A DNA stretch of 49,885 nt from Gammaproteobacteria bacterium (GTDB lineage: Bacteria; Pseudomonadota; Gammaproteobacteria; Xanthomonadales; Wenzhouxiangellaceae). The DNA is taken from assembly GCA_003565625.1 (NCBI GenBank), contig PXBD01000038.1:1-49885 (forward strand), in the 5' to 3' direction. Each line of letters begins with the position of its first letter. Position 1 is the stretch's first letter. Positions 6,239 to 17,096 of the stretch are shown piece after piece. The notes beneath the pieces were generated by a model, which saw only the letters and a list, made by a program, of their open reading frames with translations, made no database searches and was not told where the DNA came from. The position numbers and the translations under genes were made by a program.

Positions 6239-6244
6239 AGCAGC

Positions 6245-6260
6245 GGGCACGTATTTTGCA
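6245..6260 (+). promoter_or_regulatory. Candidate sigma-54 promoter before rpoN (one mismatch)
   Basis: GGGCAC-GTATT-TTGCA: the -24 GG and -12 GC are present with correct spacing; only the first base differs from TGGCAC. It lies 175 bases before the rpoN ATG and 7 bases after the PilZ-like gene. Confidence 0.45.
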
Positions 6261-6330
6261 AACCTTTTCCCGTGCCAGAAGAAGAACCACAGGCTGCGGG
6301 ATGAAAGTAGATAAAAATCGGATGTTTGTA

Positions 6331-6359
6331 TTTACTTTCCAGAAAAAGTCTATTATCTT
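6331..6359 (+). promoter_or_regulatory. Candidate sigma-70 promoter of rpoN
   Basis: TTTACT, 17 bases, TATCTT in the most AT-rich part of the 196-base gap before rpoN. Both boxes match imperfectly. It would place the transcript start about 65 bases before the ATG. Confidence 0.4.
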
Positions 6360-6434
6360 GGCCCGGACGCCAGGTGACGACTATTCGGCAGCCCGCCAGA
6401 GCCATGTCGAGAATCTGACGCGAGGGGAAACAAC

Positions 6435-7802
6435 ATGATGCACGCCGGTTTACAGCTTCGCCAGGGACAGCAACTGACGGTCACGCCGCAGCTGCAGCAG
6501 GCCATACGCTTGCTGCAGCTGTCGTCCATGGAACTGGAAGGCGAGCTGCGCGAGGCGCTCGAGACCAACGTCTTCCTCGAGCAGGACGAAACCATGGACG
6601 CCGCGCCGGTCAGCGCCGAGTTGCCGGCGTCGGGTCCGACGCCCTCGCTGTCGCGCCCGGAAGAGCAGGAGGCGCGCGAACAGGCCGCGCCCGGGCTCAG
6701 CCTGGCCGAGCATCTGGCCTGGCAGCTGGACATGAGCGAAATCAGCGACCGCGACCGGATGATTGCCGCGGTCATCATCGATGCCCTCAACGCCAACGGC
6801 TACCTGGCCGAGTCGCGTGCTGACCTGCTCGAGGTGCTGGCCGAAGAGCACGTCAGCCGCGATGAACTGGAAGCGGTGCGCGCGCGCGTGATGCACCTGG
6901 ACCCGGTCGGCTGCGGCGCGGTCGGCTTGCAGGAATGCCTGCTGGCCCAGCTGCGCGTGCTGGACCCGGGTTTGAGCCCGGGCTGCCGTGGCCTGGCCGA
7001 GCGCCTGATCGGCGAAGATCTGGCCTTGCTGGCCGAGGCCGACCTGCACGCCCTGGCCGCGCGCCTGGGCTGCGAACCGGCCGGCATCGTCGCGGCCCTG
7101 GACCTGCTGCGCTCGCTCCATCCCAACCCGGGTGCTGCCATGAGCGGTGCCGATACGCCCTACATCGTGCCCGATGTGCTGGTCACCCGGCGCGAGGGCC
7201 GCTGGGTGGTGGAACTCAATCCGGAGCTGCTGCCGCGGGTGCGGGTCAACCGCACGTATGAATCGATGATGGGGCAGGGCGGGGCCGCGGCCGGGCATGC
7301 CGCCATGCAAACCCAATTGCAGGAGGCGCGTTGGCTGGTCAAAAGCCTGCAGATGCGCAACGAGACCCTGCTCAAAGTGGCTGGCGCCATCGTCCGCCAC
7401 CAGCGCGGTTTCCTCGACCACGGCGATATCGCCATGCGCCCGATGGTGTTAAGCGACATCGCCGAGGCGGTCGAAATGCACGAATCCACGGTCTCGCGCG
7501 TGACCACGCAAAAATACATCCACACCCCGCGCGGCAGTTTCGAGCTGAAGTATTTCTTCTCCAGCCGCCTGGCCACCAGCGGTGGCGGGCGTTGTTCGTC
7601 GACCGCGGTGCGGGCGCTGACCCGCACCATTGTCGAGAGCGAAAGCCCCGGCCAGCCGTTGAGCGACGGCGAAATTGCCCGCCTGCTGGCCGAAAAAGGC
7701 GTACGCATTGCCCGCCGCACGGTAGCCAAGTACCGCGACGCGCTGGGCATTCCGCCGCTGGCCGAGCGCCAGGCGGCCGGACGCACCTCGCAGGCGGCAT
7801 GA
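6435..7802 (+). CDS. rpoN: RNA polymerase sigma-54 factor
   Basis: 455 residues. Region I is visible at the start ([25 protein letters not shown]), which interacts with enhancer-binding activators. The core-binding and helix-turn-helix regions include [36 protein letters not shown] and FELKYFFSS, and the RpoN box ARRTVAKYR lies at about residue 426, contacting the -24 element. It is a little shorter than the usual 470-500 residues, mainly in the acidic region II. Its place inside the flagellar cluster, rather than beside lptB/hpf, suggests a dedicated flagellar paralogue (rpoN2-like), but a second copy cannot be seen here. GAGGGG precedes the ATG. It precedes the FleQ-like gene by 10 bases and the two are probably co-transcribed. 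Confidence 0.97.
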   Translation: MMHAGLQLRQGQQLTVTPQLQQAIRLLQLSSMELEGELREALETNVFLEQDETMDAAPVSAELPASGPTPSLSRPEEQEAREQAAPGLSLAEHLAWQLDMSEISDRDRMIAAVIIDALNANGYLAESRADLLEVLAEEHVSRDELEAVRARVMHLDPVGCGAVGLQECLLAQLRVLDPGLSPGCRGLAERLIGEDLALLAEADLHALAARLGCEPAGIVAALDLLRSLHPNPGAAMSGADTPYIVPDVLVTRREGRWVVELNPELLPRVRVNRTYESMMGQGGAAAGHAAMQTQLQEARWLVKSLQMRNETLLKVAGAIVRHQRGFLDHGDIAMRPMVLSDIAEAVEMHESTVSRVTTQKYIHTPRGSFELKYFFSSRLATSGGGRCSSTAVRALTRTIVESESPGQPLSDGEIARLLAEKGVRIARRTVAKYRDALGIPPLAERQAAGRTSQAA

Positions 7803-7812
7803 ACTGTCCGGC

Positions 7813-8907
<1,095 letters not shown>

Positions 8908-8977
8908 ACGGTTCCCGGTTTCCGGATGGCACCATCCAGGTTTTCCTGAACCCTGAACCCTGAACCCGAATCCCCCC

Positions 8978-8992
8978 TGGCACAAATTTTGC
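8978..8992 (+). promoter_or_regulatory. Sigma-54 promoter of fleSR
   Basis: TGGCAC-AAATT-TTGC matches the -24/-12 consensus without mismatch, 35 bases before the fleS ATG. It lies in the 119-base gap after the FleQ-like gene, beside three CCCTGAA repeats at 8949-8970. In Pseudomonas fleSR is likewise an RpoN/FleQ target. Confidence 0.88.
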
Positions 8993-9026
8993 CGCTCTTC
9001 CGTCAGTTCCATCGGGCAAACAACCC

Positions 9027-10211
9027 ATGACGAAGCAACCCGAATCAAACCAGGCCCAGCTGGAGTCGGCTTTTGCCGCCTTCAACCAGCTCTCCGAGCA
9101 GTTGTCGGGGGCCTATCGGGATCTGGAGCAGCGCGCCGCGCACCTGGCGGATGAACTGGCCCGCTCGCGCCGGGAAAAAGAGCGCCAGCGGGCCGAAAAG
9201 GAAAAGCTGGCCGAACGCCTGGCCGCGCTGCTCGACTCCTTGCCCGGCGGCGTGCTGGTGGTGGACCGGGACGGCCGGGTCCGCCAGAGCAATGCGCCGG
9301 CGCGGGCCTGGCTGGGACGCGCGCTGGACGGCTGCCGCTGGGACGAGGTCCTGGCCGAGGCTGACCTGGACCTGAGCGCCGACGGCAGCGAGCTGACCGT
9401 GGCCGGGCGCACCCAGCTGACCGTCTCGCGCAGCCGCGTCGCCGACCGCGGCGAGACCATCATCCTGCTCACCGATGTGACCGAACAGCGCCGCCTGGCC
9501 GCCGAACTGGACCAGAACCGGCGCCTGGCGGCGATGGGCGAAATGGCCGCCCGCCTGGCCCACCAGGTGCGAACGCCGCTGTCGTCGGCGCTGCTGTATG
9601 CCGACCATCTGACCACCCGCGAACTCCCGGCCGAGCAGCGCGAGCGTTTTGGCCAGCGTCTGCTCGGCCGGCTGCGCGACCTGGAGCGCATGACCCGCGA
9701 CATGCTCGGCTTCGTGCGCGGCGGCTGCGGCCATTCCGAGCCGGTGGTGCTGGAGGATTTGCTCACCGGTCTGCGCGAATCGCTGGTCGGCACCTTGCCG
9801 CCCGCCGGCCGCCTGCAGATCGAGACCGGGGGCGTCCACGGCCAGCTCCAGGGCGACCGCCAGGCCCTGCTGGGGGCCTTGTGCAACCTGGTCGAAAACG
9901 CCTGCCAGGCGGTCGGCGAGGGCGTGATCGTAACCGTGCAGTTGCGCCTGTGCGGGGCCGCCCAGGTCGAGATCTGGGTGATGGACAACGGCCCCGGCGT
10001 GCCGGCCGAACTGGCCGGGCGGCTGTTCGAGCCGTTTGTGTCGGGCCGGCCCGGCGGCACCGGGCTGGGCCTGGCCGTGGCCGCTTCGGTGGCCGAAGCC
10101 CACGGCGGCAGTCTGCGCCTGGCCGATTCGACTTCGGCCGGCGCGCGCTTTGTACTGCGCCTGCCGCTGGTCCGACGCGACGCCCGCCGAACCATGGAGG
10201 CCATGGCATGA
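9027..10211 (+). CDS. fleS: Flagellar sensor histidine kinase FleS (FlrB)
   Basis: 394 residues without a membrane segment, so a cytoplasmic kinase. Order of domains: N-terminal coiled coil (about 1-70, LEQRAAHLADELARSRREKERQ), a PAS-like domain (LLDSLPGGVLVVDRDGRVRQSN, to about 155), the H-box ARLAHQVRTPLSS with the phosphorylated His at 179, and an HATPase domain with LVENACQAV (N box), DNGPGVP (G1) and GTGLGLAVA (G2). FleS phosphorylates FleR, which then activates hook-basal body genes. The gene overlaps fleR (ATGA). Confidence 0.94.
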   Translation: MTKQPESNQAQLESAFAAFNQLSEQLSGAYRDLEQRAAHLADELARSRREKERQRAEKEKLAERLAALLDSLPGGVLVVDRDGRVRQSNAPARAWLGRALDGCRWDEVLAEADLDLSADGSELTVAGRTQLTVSRSRVADRGETIILLTDVTEQRRLAAELDQNRRLAAMGEMAARLAHQVRTPLSSALLYADHLTTRELPAEQRERFGQRLLGRLRDLERMTRDMLGFVRGGCGHSEPVVLEDLLTGLRESLVGTLPPAGRLQIETGGVHGQLQGDRQALLGALCNLVENACQAVGEGVIVTVQLRLCGAAQVEIWVMDNGPGVPAELAGRLFEPFVSGRPGGTGLGLAVAASVAEAHGGSLRLADSTSAGARFVLRLPLVRRDARRTMEAMA

Positions 10212-11578
10212 AAGACATCCGCGACGATTTTCATATTCTGCTGGTCGAAGACGACGAGCCCCTGCGCGAGGCGCTGACCGATACCCTGGAGCTGGAAGGG
10301 TTTGCCGTCAGCGCGGCTGCCGACGGCCCGGCCGCCCTGGAGGTGCTTGCCCGCCGGCCGGTCTCGCTGGTGATTTCCGACATCCAGATGCAGCCCTGGA
10401 CGGGGCTGGAGCTGCTGGCTCGCTTGCGCCGTGGCCATCCCGAACTGCCGGTGGTGCTGATGACCGCCTTTGGCTCGGTGCCGCAGGCCGTCCAGGCCAT
10501 CCGCGAGGGGGCGATGAACTACCTGGTCAAGCCGGTCGAGGCGGCCGACCTGATCCACCTGGCCCGGCGCTTTGCCGAGCAACCGGCCGCGGCCGGGGAG
10601 CTGATTGCCGAAGACCCGCGCTCGCGCACCCTGGCCGCGCTGGCCGAGCGGGTGGCGGCCAGCGAGGTCAGCGTGCTGCTGACCGGGCCCTCGGGCAGCG
10701 GCAAGGAAGCCTATGCCCGCTTCATCCACCGCCGCTCGGCCCGGGCCGGCGGGCCGTTCGTGGCCCTGAACTGCGCCGCCATCCCGGAATCGATGCTCGA
10801 AGCCGAGCTGTTCGGCCACGAGAAGGGCGCGTTTACCGGCGCCGCCCAGGTCCGCATCGGCAAGTTCGAGTCGGCCCAGGGCGGCACCCTGCTGCTCGAC
10901 GAAATCTCGGAAATGGATCCGGGCCTGCAGGCCAAGCTGTTGCGCGTGCTCCAGGAGCGCGAGCTGCAGCGCCTGGGCAGCAACAAGACGGTTAGCCTGG
11001 ATGTGCGCGTGATTGCCACCAGCAACGTGGATCTACAAAAGGCCGTGGCCGAGGGTCGCTTTCGCGAAGACCTGTACTACCGCCTGAACGTGTTCCCGCT
11101 GGACTTGCCCGCCCTGGCCGAGCGCCCGGGCGATATTGCCGCCCTGGCCGAGCGCGCGCTGGCCCGGCACTGGCGCGGCAGCGGCACGCCCCCACGTTTG
11201 AGCGCGGCCGCAGTCCGGGCCCTGCAGGCCCATCCCTGGCCGGGCAACGTGCGCGAGCTCGACAACGTCATCCAGCGCGCCCTGGTGTTGCTCGGCTCGG
11301 GGCGCGAAATCGGCCCCGGCGAGCTGTTTTTCGAGACCGCGACCGCCGGGCAGGTTACATCGACGCCGGCGGCCGGGCGCACCCTGGAAGAAACCGTGGC
11401 CGAGCGCGAGTCCAGCGCCATCGTCGCGGCCCTGGAGGCAGAACGCGGCCACCGCACCCGCGCCGCCCGCCGCCTGGGCATCAGCCCGCGCACCTTGCGC
11501 TACAAGCTGGCGCGTTTGCGCGAGTCGGGTGTGACCCTGCCCGGTGAGGCTGGCCCGAACTTTGCAGAAACTCGCTAG
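10208..11578 (+). CDS. fleR: Sigma-54-dependent response regulator FleR (FlrC)
   Basis: 456 residues from the ATG at 10208, which overlaps the fleS stop by 4 bases; longer upstream readings of the frame are shadows of fleS. Receiver domain: LLVEDDEPLREAL with acidic pocket, phospho-acceptor Asp58 in VISDIQM, and Lys in NYLVKPVEA. AAA+ domain: GPSGSGKE, GAFTGA at about 207-212, LLLDEISEMD. C-terminal Fis-type HTH: RTRAARRLGISPRTLRYKLARLRE. FleR~P activates class III flagellar promoters with sigma-54. The fliE promoter lies inside its last codons. Confidence 0.95.
   Translation: MKDIRDDFHILLVEDDEPLREALTDTLELEGFAVSAAADGPAALEVLARRPVSLVISDIQMQPWTGLELLARLRRGHPELPVVLMTAFGSVPQAVQAIREGAMNYLVKPVEAADLIHLARRFAEQPAAAGELIAEDPRSRTLAALAERVAASEVSVLLTGPSGSGKEAYARFIHRRSARAGGPFVALNCAAIPESMLEAELFGHEKGAFTGAAQVRIGKFESAQGGTLLLDEISEMDPGLQAKLLRVLQERELQRLGSNKTVSLDVRVIATSNVDLQKAVAEGRFREDLYYRLNVFPLDLPALAERPGDIAALAERALARHWRGSGTPPRLSAAAVRALQAHPWPGNVRELDNVIQRALVLLGSGREIGPGELFFETATAGQVTSTPAAGRTLEETVAERESSAIVAALEAERGHRTRAARRLGISPRTLRYKLARLRESGVTLPGEAGPNFAETR
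11551..11566 (+). promoter_or_regulatory. Sigma-54 promoter of the fliE operon
   Basis: TGGCCC-GAACT-TTGCA, correct spacing, inside the final codons of fleR and 42 bases before the fliE ATG. The -24 box has C for A, as at 24113 and 35654. Confidence 0.82.
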
Positions 11579-11607
11579 CGATTTCGGACTCCAAGGAGCA
11601 TTGTGCG

Positions 11608-11925
11608 ATGAGTGACATGGCAATCCAGCAAGTACTCGCCCAGATGCGGGCGCTGCAGGCCCAGGCCGGCGGCGCGCCGGAAGCGGCCCAGCCGGCTGCA
11701 CAGGGGCAGTTTGCCGATCTGCTGGCGCAGTCCATCGACAAGGTGGCGGAAAACCAGAGCGTGGCCGGCGAGATGACCAACGCCTTCTCGCGCGGCGACA
11801 GCGATGCCGACCTGACCAGCGTCATGATCGCCACCCAGAAAGCCCGGGTGTCGTTTGAAGCGATGGTCGAGGTGCGCAACAAGCTGGTCGATGCGTACAA
11901 TGAAATTCGGCAGATGCCGATCTGA
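11608..11925 (+). CDS. fliE: Flagellar hook-basal body protein FliE
   Basis: 105 residues, normal size. FliE joins the MS ring to the rod in the periplasm and is the first protein exported. The C-terminal block is diagnostic: DLTSVMIATQKARVSFEAMVEVRNKLVDAY followed by NEIRQMPI. AAGGAG precedes the ATG. It opens the fliE-F-G-H-I-J-K transcription unit under its own sigma-54 promoter. Confidence 0.96.
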   Translation: MSDMAIQQVLAQMRALQAQAGGAPEAAQPAAQGQFADLLAQSIDKVAENQSVAGEMTNAFSRGDSDADLTSVMIATQKARVSFEAMVEVRNKLVDAYNEIRQMPI

Positions 11926-11960
11926 TCGGCACTGACCGTTAGCAGGGGAGAAGCACACCC

Positions 11961-13580
11961 ATGGCTGCACAAAATCCTGTTCAGGCCAATTCGCCGCTGG
12001 CGTTGCTCGATACCGTTCCCGGCCTGCGCCAGCTGGTATTGCTGGTGGGCCTGGCCGCCGCCGTGGCCGCCGGCGTCGGGATCGTGCTGTGGTCGCACCA
12101 GGGGTCTGAGCGGGTGCTGTTTTCCAACCTGACCGAACGCGATGCCGCCGAGGTGGTGCGCTCGCTCGATACCGCCACCATCCCCTATACCTTCGAGCCC
12201 GGCAGCGGCGTGGTGATGGTGCCGGCCGATCAGGTCCACAACGCTCGCTTGATGCTCGCCGCCGAAGGCCTGCCGCGCGGCGCCGGGGTGGGTTTCGAGA
12301 TGATGCACGAATCGCAGGGCATTTCCGAAAGCCAGTTCATGGAGAGCGCGCGCTACCAGCGCTCGCTGGAAATCGAACTGCAGCGCACCATCTCCAGCAT
12401 TCATGCCGTCAGCGGTGCACGCGTGCACCTGGCCATTCCGCGCCAGACCGTGTTTGTCCGCGAACGGACCCCGGCCAGCGCCTCGGTGCTGCTCGAAATG
12501 CACCAGGGCCGGCGCCTGGAGCCGGGCCAGGTCGAAGCCATCATCAACCTGGTGGCCTCGTCGGTGCCGGACATGGAACGCTCGCAGGTTTCGGTGATCG
12601 ACCAGCAGGGCACGCTGCTGACGTCCGAGCGCACATCCGGTGAGGATGGTGCTGCCGACGGCGCCGACCGCCATGTTCAGCGGCTGGAAAACCGCCTGGC
12701 CCGCCGGGTCGAAGATCTGCTCTCGCCGGTCGTCGGCATGGGCCGGGTGCGCGCCCAGGTGGCGGTGGACATGGATTTCACCAGCCTGCAGGAAACCCAG
12801 GAATTGTTTGACACCGACAACCAGGTGATTCGCAGCGAGCAGGGCACCGACGAGCTGCGCTCGCTGATCGACCCGGCTCGCGGCGTGCCCGGTGCGCTGG
12901 CCAACCAGCCCCTGCTGGAAGACCTGGTCGGGGTTCTCGACAACAACGAAGAGCAGGGCTCGGTGCCGCTCTCGCGCCAGTTCCTGCGCAACTACGAGAT
13001 TGGTCGCACCATTCGCCATATCCAGTCCGGCCCGGGTGATCTGCGCCGGCTGTCGGTGGCGGTGGTGGTCGACCAGCCGCGCGTGACCGAAGACGGCGAG
13101 ACCCGCCCCGAGCCGTATTCCGACGAAGACCTCGAGCGGCTGACCGGGCTGGTCCGCGAGGCGGTGGGCTTCAACGCCGACCGCGGCGATACCGTCAGCG
13201 TCATTCAGTCGCCGTTTCGCACCCTGGATATGGGCGAGGAGGTAGAGTTTGACAGCCCCGGCCTGCTCGACCGGGTCGACGTGGCCGGCGTATTCCGCAC
13301 CTTGGCCAGCGTGGTCATGGTGCTGCTGCTGATTCTCCTGGTGGTGCGCCCGCTGATGAAGACGCTGGCGTCACCGCCGCCGCTGCGCACCTTGAGCCTG
13401 CCCAGTTCGGGTCAGGCCGCCCTGGGTTCGGATGAGGGCGGCTATGAAGCCGACGGAGGTGCGGCGCCGCGCCGCGCGGCCAACTACGAAGAGCGCCTGG
13501 CCACGGCCCGTTCGGTCGCCAGCCAGGATCCGAAACGGGTGGCCAGCGTGGTCAAACAGTGGGTGAACGAGGATGGCTGA
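11961..13580 (+). CDS. fliF: Flagellar MS-ring protein FliF
   Basis: 539 residues. Two membrane segments: about residues 23-44 (LVLLVGLAAAVAAGVGIVLW) and about 447-467 (MVLLLILLVVRPLM). Between them is the large periplasmic part with ring-building motifs: NLTERDAAEVVRSLD, GVGFEMMHESQGISESQFME and YQRSLEIELQRTISSIHAV. The cytoplasmic C-terminus ends EERLATARSVASQDPKRVASVVKQW, which binds FliG. FliF builds the MS ring around the export gate. The stop overlaps fliG by 8 bases, so the two are likely translated together. Confidence 0.97.
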   Translation: MAAQNPVQANSPLALLDTVPGLRQLVLLVGLAAAVAAGVGIVLWSHQGSERVLFSNLTERDAAEVVRSLDTATIPYTFEPGSGVVMVPADQVHNARLMLAAEGLPRGAGVGFEMMHESQGISESQFMESARYQRSLEIELQRTISSIHAVSGARVHLAIPRQTVFVRERTPASASVLLEMHQGRRLEPGQVEAIINLVASSVPDMERSQVSVIDQQGTLLTSERTSGEDGAADGADRHVQRLENRLARRVEDLLSPVVGMGRVRAQVAVDMDFTSLQETQELFDTDNQVIRSEQGTDELRSLIDPARGVPGALANQPLLEDLVGVLDNNEEQGSVPLSRQFLRNYEIGRTIRHIQSGPGDLRRLSVAVVVDQPRVTEDGETRPEPYSDEDLERLTGLVREAVGFNADRGDTVSVIQSPFRTLDMGEEVEFDSPGLLDRVDVAGVFRTLASVVMVLLLILLVVRPLMKTLASPPPLRTLSLPSSGQAALGSDEGGYEADGGAAPRRAANYEERLATARSVASQDPKRVASVVKQWVNEDG

Positions 13581-14577
13581 CCGACCGACCGGACTCGGCG
13601 GTGCTGATCGCGCGGCGGTTCTGCTGATGTCGCTGGGCGAAGAGCAGGCATCGGAAGTGCTCCAGCATATGGGCGCCAAGGACGTGCAGCGAATCGGTGC
13701 GGCCATGGCTGCGATGCAGGCGGTCAATCGCGAGCAGGCCGAAGAGGTGCTGGACAGCTTCGTGACCACGGTCGAGGACCAGACCGCGCTGGGGGTGGGC
13801 TCGCACGATTACGTCCGCCGCGTGCTCAGCCAGGCGCTGGGCGAGAAGGGAACCAACTTGATCGACCGCATCCTGATCGGGCGCGACAGCAAGGGCCTGG
13901 AAAACCTCAAGTGGATGGATCCGCGCAGCGTCGCCGACCTGATCCGCATGGAGCATCCGCAGATCATTGCCATCGTGCTGGCTTACCTCGAGGCCGATAA
14001 TGCCGCCGAGGTCTTGGCCTCGCTGCCCGAGCGTATTCGTCCCGACGTGATCATGCGCCTGGCCACCCTGGAAGGGATACCGCCGTCGGCGTTCCAGGAA
14101 CTCGACGAGGTCCTCGAGCGCCAGTTTGCCGGCAGCGAAAACGTCAAGTCATCGATGGTCGGCGGCATCCGTTCGGCCGCCGAGATTCTCAATTTCGTCG
14201 ACAGCGCCAACGAACAACTGGTCCTCAAGACCGTGGCCGAAGCCGACGAGAACCTGTCGCAGCAGATCCAGGACCAGATGTTCGTGTTCGAAAACCTGCT
14301 CGATGTCGACGACCGCAGCATCCAGACCCTGCTGCGCGAGGTCACTACCGAGAGCCTGGTGATTGCCCTGAAGGGGGCCGACGACGATCTGCTCGACAAG
14401 TTCGTCGACAACATGTCCAAGCGCGCCTCGGAAATGCTGCTCGAGGATCTCGAGTCCAAGGGCCCGGTGCGGCTGTCCGAGGTCGAGGCCGCGCAGCGCG
14501 AAATCCTGGCCGCGGCCCGGCGCCTGGAAGAGCAGGGCGAGATCAACCTGAGCGGGTCGGGCGAAGAATATGTCTGA
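13573..14577 (+). CDS. fliG: Flagellar motor switch protein FliG
   Basis: 334 residues, typical. N-terminal FliF-binding domain (GADRAAVLLMSLGEEQASEVLQHMG), middle domain with the EHPQ motif (RMEHPQIIAIVLAYL) and C-terminal torque domain (DLLDKFVDNMSKRASEMLLEDLESKGPVRLSEVE) carrying the charged residues that face MotC. FliG couples the switch to the stator and interacts with FliM. It overlaps both neighbours by 8 bases (fliF stop, fliH start). Confidence 0.97.
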   Translation: MADRPTGLGGADRAAVLLMSLGEEQASEVLQHMGAKDVQRIGAAMAAMQAVNREQAEEVLDSFVTTVEDQTALGVGSHDYVRRVLSQALGEKGTNLIDRILIGRDSKGLENLKWMDPRSVADLIRMEHPQIIAIVLAYLEADNAAEVLASLPERIRPDVIMRLATLEGIPPSAFQELDEVLERQFAGSENVKSSMVGGIRSAAEILNFVDSANEQLVLKTVAEADENLSQQIQDQMFVFENLLDVDDRSIQTLLREVTTESLVIALKGADDDLLDKFVDNMSKRASEMLLEDLESKGPVRLSEVEAAQREILAAARRLEEQGEINLSGSGEEYV

Positions 14578-15235
14578 GATTCTGTCGCGCGAGTGGCTCG
14601 AGGACGTCCAGGCCTGGCAGCCACCGGACGTGCGCCGGTCCGGTCCGACCCAGGCCAGTCGGCCGCCGGCCAGGGCGCGCACAATCTACAGCGCGGCCGA
14701 GTTGGAGCGCCTGCAAAAGCAGGCCTGGGATGAGGCCCACGCCGCCGGACGGCGCGAGGGGCGCGAAAAAGGCCTGAGCGAGGGCCGCGACGAGATTCGC
14801 CACCAGGTCCAGATTCTCAAGCGCATGATCCAGTCGCTGCAGGCGCCACTGAAAGCCATGGACGCCGAGATCGAGCACGAACTGGCGGCCCTGGCCGTGG
14901 CCATTGCCCGTCACGTCATCGACGACGAACTGCACACCGAGCCCGAGCGCATCGTCAAGCTGGTGCCGCGCGCCGTGGCGGAACTGCCGGCCGGCCGGCG
15001 CGACGTGCGCGTGCGGGTCCATCCCGACGACGCCGCGCTGCTCCACGAGCACCTGCCGGACGGCGATGGCGAGGCCAGCTGGCGGCTGGTTGAGGATCCG
15101 GCCCTGCGTCGTGGCGGTTGCCGGGTCGAAACCCCGGATTCCAGCATTGATGCCACGCTCGAGTCCCGCCTTGAGGCGGTGGTCGCGCGGGTGTTCGGCA
15201 ACGACGCCGACGAAGACACAGGAGCTGGCACGTGA
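14570..15235 (+). CDS. fliH: Flagellar export ATPase regulator FliH
   Basis: 221 residues. The glycine-zipper-like segment [19 protein letters not shown] (repeated A/G-x3 spacing, about residues 58-78) and the following long coiled coil are typical of FliH. The C-terminal part ([22 protein letters not shown], then [11 protein letters not shown]) resembles V-ATPase E subunits. FliH dimers hold FliI at the export gate and link it to FliN. Overlaps fliG by 8 and fliI by 4 bases. Confidence 0.93.
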   Translation: MSEILSREWLEDVQAWQPPDVRRSGPTQASRPPARARTIYSAAELERLQKQAWDEAHAAGRREGREKGLSEGRDEIRHQVQILKRMIQSLQAPLKAMDAEIEHELAALAVAIARHVIDDELHTEPERIVKLVPRAVAELPAGRRDVRVRVHPDDAALLHEHLPDGDGEASWRLVEDPALRRGGCRVETPDSSIDATLESRLEAVVARVFGNDADEDTGAGT

Positions 15236-16653
15236 GCGCAACGGAGCTGGGTCGGAACTGGTCAAGCCGCCTGGGCGCGCGCCGGGCCGGGCTGGAAGGC
15301 GTGGAAACCTACGCCAACTGCGGCAAGCTCAAGCGCGTGGTGGGTCTGACCCTGGAAGCGGTCGGCTGCGAGGCCTCGCTGGGCGATCGCTGCTGGCTGC
15401 TCGACGAGCACGACCGCAAGCGTGAGGCCGAGGTAGTCGGCTTTGCCAACGACAGCCTGTACCTGATGCCGATCGAGGATTTGAGCGGCCTGTCGCCGAA
15501 TGCCCGGGTGCTGCCCGGCGGCAAGGCGCTGGACGCCCCGGCCGGCAATGCGCTGCTCGGGCGGGTGCTGGACGGTGTCGGGCGGCCGCTGGACGGGCGC
15601 GGACCGCTGCGCAACGAGGCCACGACGCCGTTGGCCGGCCGAGACATCAACCCGTTGGCCCGAGCGCCGATCCGCCAGCCGCTGGATGTCGGGGTGCGCG
15701 CGATCAATTCGCTGTTCACGGTCGGACGCGGCCAGCGCCTGGGCCTGTTTTCCGGCTCCGGGGTGGGCAAATCCACCCTGCTGGGCATGATGACCCGATA
15801 TACGGAAGCCGATGTGGTCGTGGTCGGACTGATCGGCGAACGTGGCCGCGAAGTGCGCGATTTTGTCGAAACCACGCTCGGCAAGGAAGGCATGCGCCGG
15901 GCGGTGGTGATTGCCACCCCGGCCGACCGGCCGCCGCTGATGCGCATGCGCGGGGCCTGGCTGGCCACGGCCGTGGCCGAGCATTTTCGCGATCAGGGCA
16001 AGAAAGTGCTGCTGTTGATGGATTCGCTGACCCGCTTTGCCCAGGCCCGGCGCGAGATCGCCCTGGCCGTGGGCGAGCCACCGGCCACCAAGGGCTATCC
16101 GCCATCGGTGTTTACCACCTTGCCCAGCCTGGTCGAGCGCGCCGGCAACGGCACCGACCGGGGTGGTTCCATCACCGCCTTCTATACCGTGCTGGTGGAG
16201 GGCGATGACGCCAACGATCCGGTTGCCGATGCCGCCCGGGCCATTCTCGACGGCCACATCGTGCTGTCGCGGCGCATGGCCGAGGGCGGGGTCTACCCGG
16301 CGATCGATGTCGAGGCCTCGATCAGCCGCGCCATGACCGAGATCATCAGCGAGCAGCAGCAGGAACAGGCTCGCCGCTTCCGGCAAATCTTTGCCGCCTA
16401 CCGCCAGAACGAAGACCTCATCGCGGTCGGAGCCTACCGCGGCGGGGCCGATCCCCGAATCGACGAGGCCATCGACAAGTACCCGAAATTACTGGATTTT
16501 GTGCGCCAGAAGACAAGCGAGAAGGTGGATTTCCAGCAGGGCTTGAAGGATCTGGAGCAGACCCTGGGAGACCCGGCGAGTCCGGCATCGAAGGCTGGCA
16601 CGGGCGTTGCAGCTACAGGGGCAATGCAGGCTCCTGCTGAGTCGGCCAGGTGA
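15232..16653 (+). CDS. fliI: Flagellum-specific ATPase FliI
   Basis: 473 residues from a GTG at 15232 that overlaps the fliH stop. The F1-beta-like ATPase core is complete: P-loop [12 protein letters not shown] (about 173-184), [13 protein letters not shown], Walker [22 protein letters not shown] and [20 protein letters not shown]. FliI hydrolyses ATP to help feed substrates into the type III export gate. A consensus sigma-54 promoter lies within its last 60 bases, and the weakly conserved tail ([19 protein letters not shown]) encodes it. Confidence 0.97.
   Translation: MSATELGRNWSSRLGARRAGLEGVETYANCGKLKRVVGLTLEAVGCEASLGDRCWLLDEHDRKREAEVVGFANDSLYLMPIEDLSGLSPNARVLPGGKALDAPAGNALLGRVLDGVGRPLDGRGPLRNEATTPLAGRDINPLARAPIRQPLDVGVRAINSLFTVGRGQRLGLFSGSGVGKSTLLGMMTRYTEADVVVVGLIGERGREVRDFVETTLGKEGMRRAVVIATPADRPPLMRMRGAWLATAVAEHFRDQGKKVLLLMDSLTRFAQARREIALAVGEPPATKGYPPSVFTTLPSLVERAGNGTDRGGSITAFYTVLVEGDDANDPVADAARAILDGHIVLSRRMAEGGVYPAIDVEASISRAMTEIISEQQQEQARRFRQIFAAYRQNEDLIAVGAYRGGADPRIDEAIDKYPKLLDFVRQKTSEKVDFQQGLKDLEQTLGDPASPASKAGTGVAATGAMQAPAESAR
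16596..16611 (+). promoter_or_regulatory. Internal sigma-54 promoter inside the 3' end of fliI, before fliJ
   Basis: TGGCAC-GGGCG-TTGCA is a full consensus match. It lies 39 bases before the fliJ start, in the poorly conserved tail of fliI, and could give fliJ and fliK extra transcription. Confidence 0.65.
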
Positions 16654-17096
16654 CTCGGTCGCGACGACTGTACCGGATTGCCGGGCATGTCGGCCAGGAC
16701 CAGGAAGCTGCGGCGCGCGAACTGGGTCGACTGCGCGCCCATCTTCAGGCCCAGGAGCAGCAGCTGGAGCAGTTGCGTGAGTACTGCCTGAACTACCACG
16801 AGCGCTTGGCCGAGGCCCAGGCTCGAGGCGGCACGGCAGCCAGCCTGGCCAATTACTCGCTGTTTCTGGGTCGACTGAACGAGGCGATTGGTCAGCAGGA
16901 GCAAAGCGTGGCTGCCGCCAACCGGGCGTTTGAAGCGCAGCGCCAGGTCTGGATTCAGGCCCGGGCCCGGGTTCAGGCGGTAGAAAAGGCGGCCGAGCGC
17001 TGTGCCGAAGACGAGACCCGAACCGAGGAAAAGCGCGAGCAGCGCCAGAACGATGACTTGAGCCTGGCTCGATTGTTGCGAGGAAAAATATCATGA
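16650..17096 (+). CDS. fliJ: Flagellar export chaperone FliJ
   Basis: 148 residues, GTG start overlapping the fliI stop by 4 bases. Almost wholly coiled coil, with many Gln, Glu and Ala ([41 protein letters not shown]). FliJ acts as the central stalk of the FliH-FliI ATPase complex and escorts chaperones. Sequence conservation is low in this family; size, coiled-coil form and position between fliI and fliK make the call firm. Confidence 0.88.
   Translation: MTRSRRLYRIAGHVGQDQEAAARELGRLRAHLQAQEQQLEQLREYCLNYHERLAEAQARGGTAASLANYSLFLGRLNEAIGQQEQSVAAANRAFEAQRQVWIQARARVQAVEKAAERCAEDETRTEEKREQRQNDDLSLARLLRGKIS

Noticed and set aside
13993..14000. GCCGATAA, an exact sigma-28 -10 box, inside fliG
   Set aside because: No TAAA or TCAA-type -35 box lies at the required distance, and it is within a conserved coding region.
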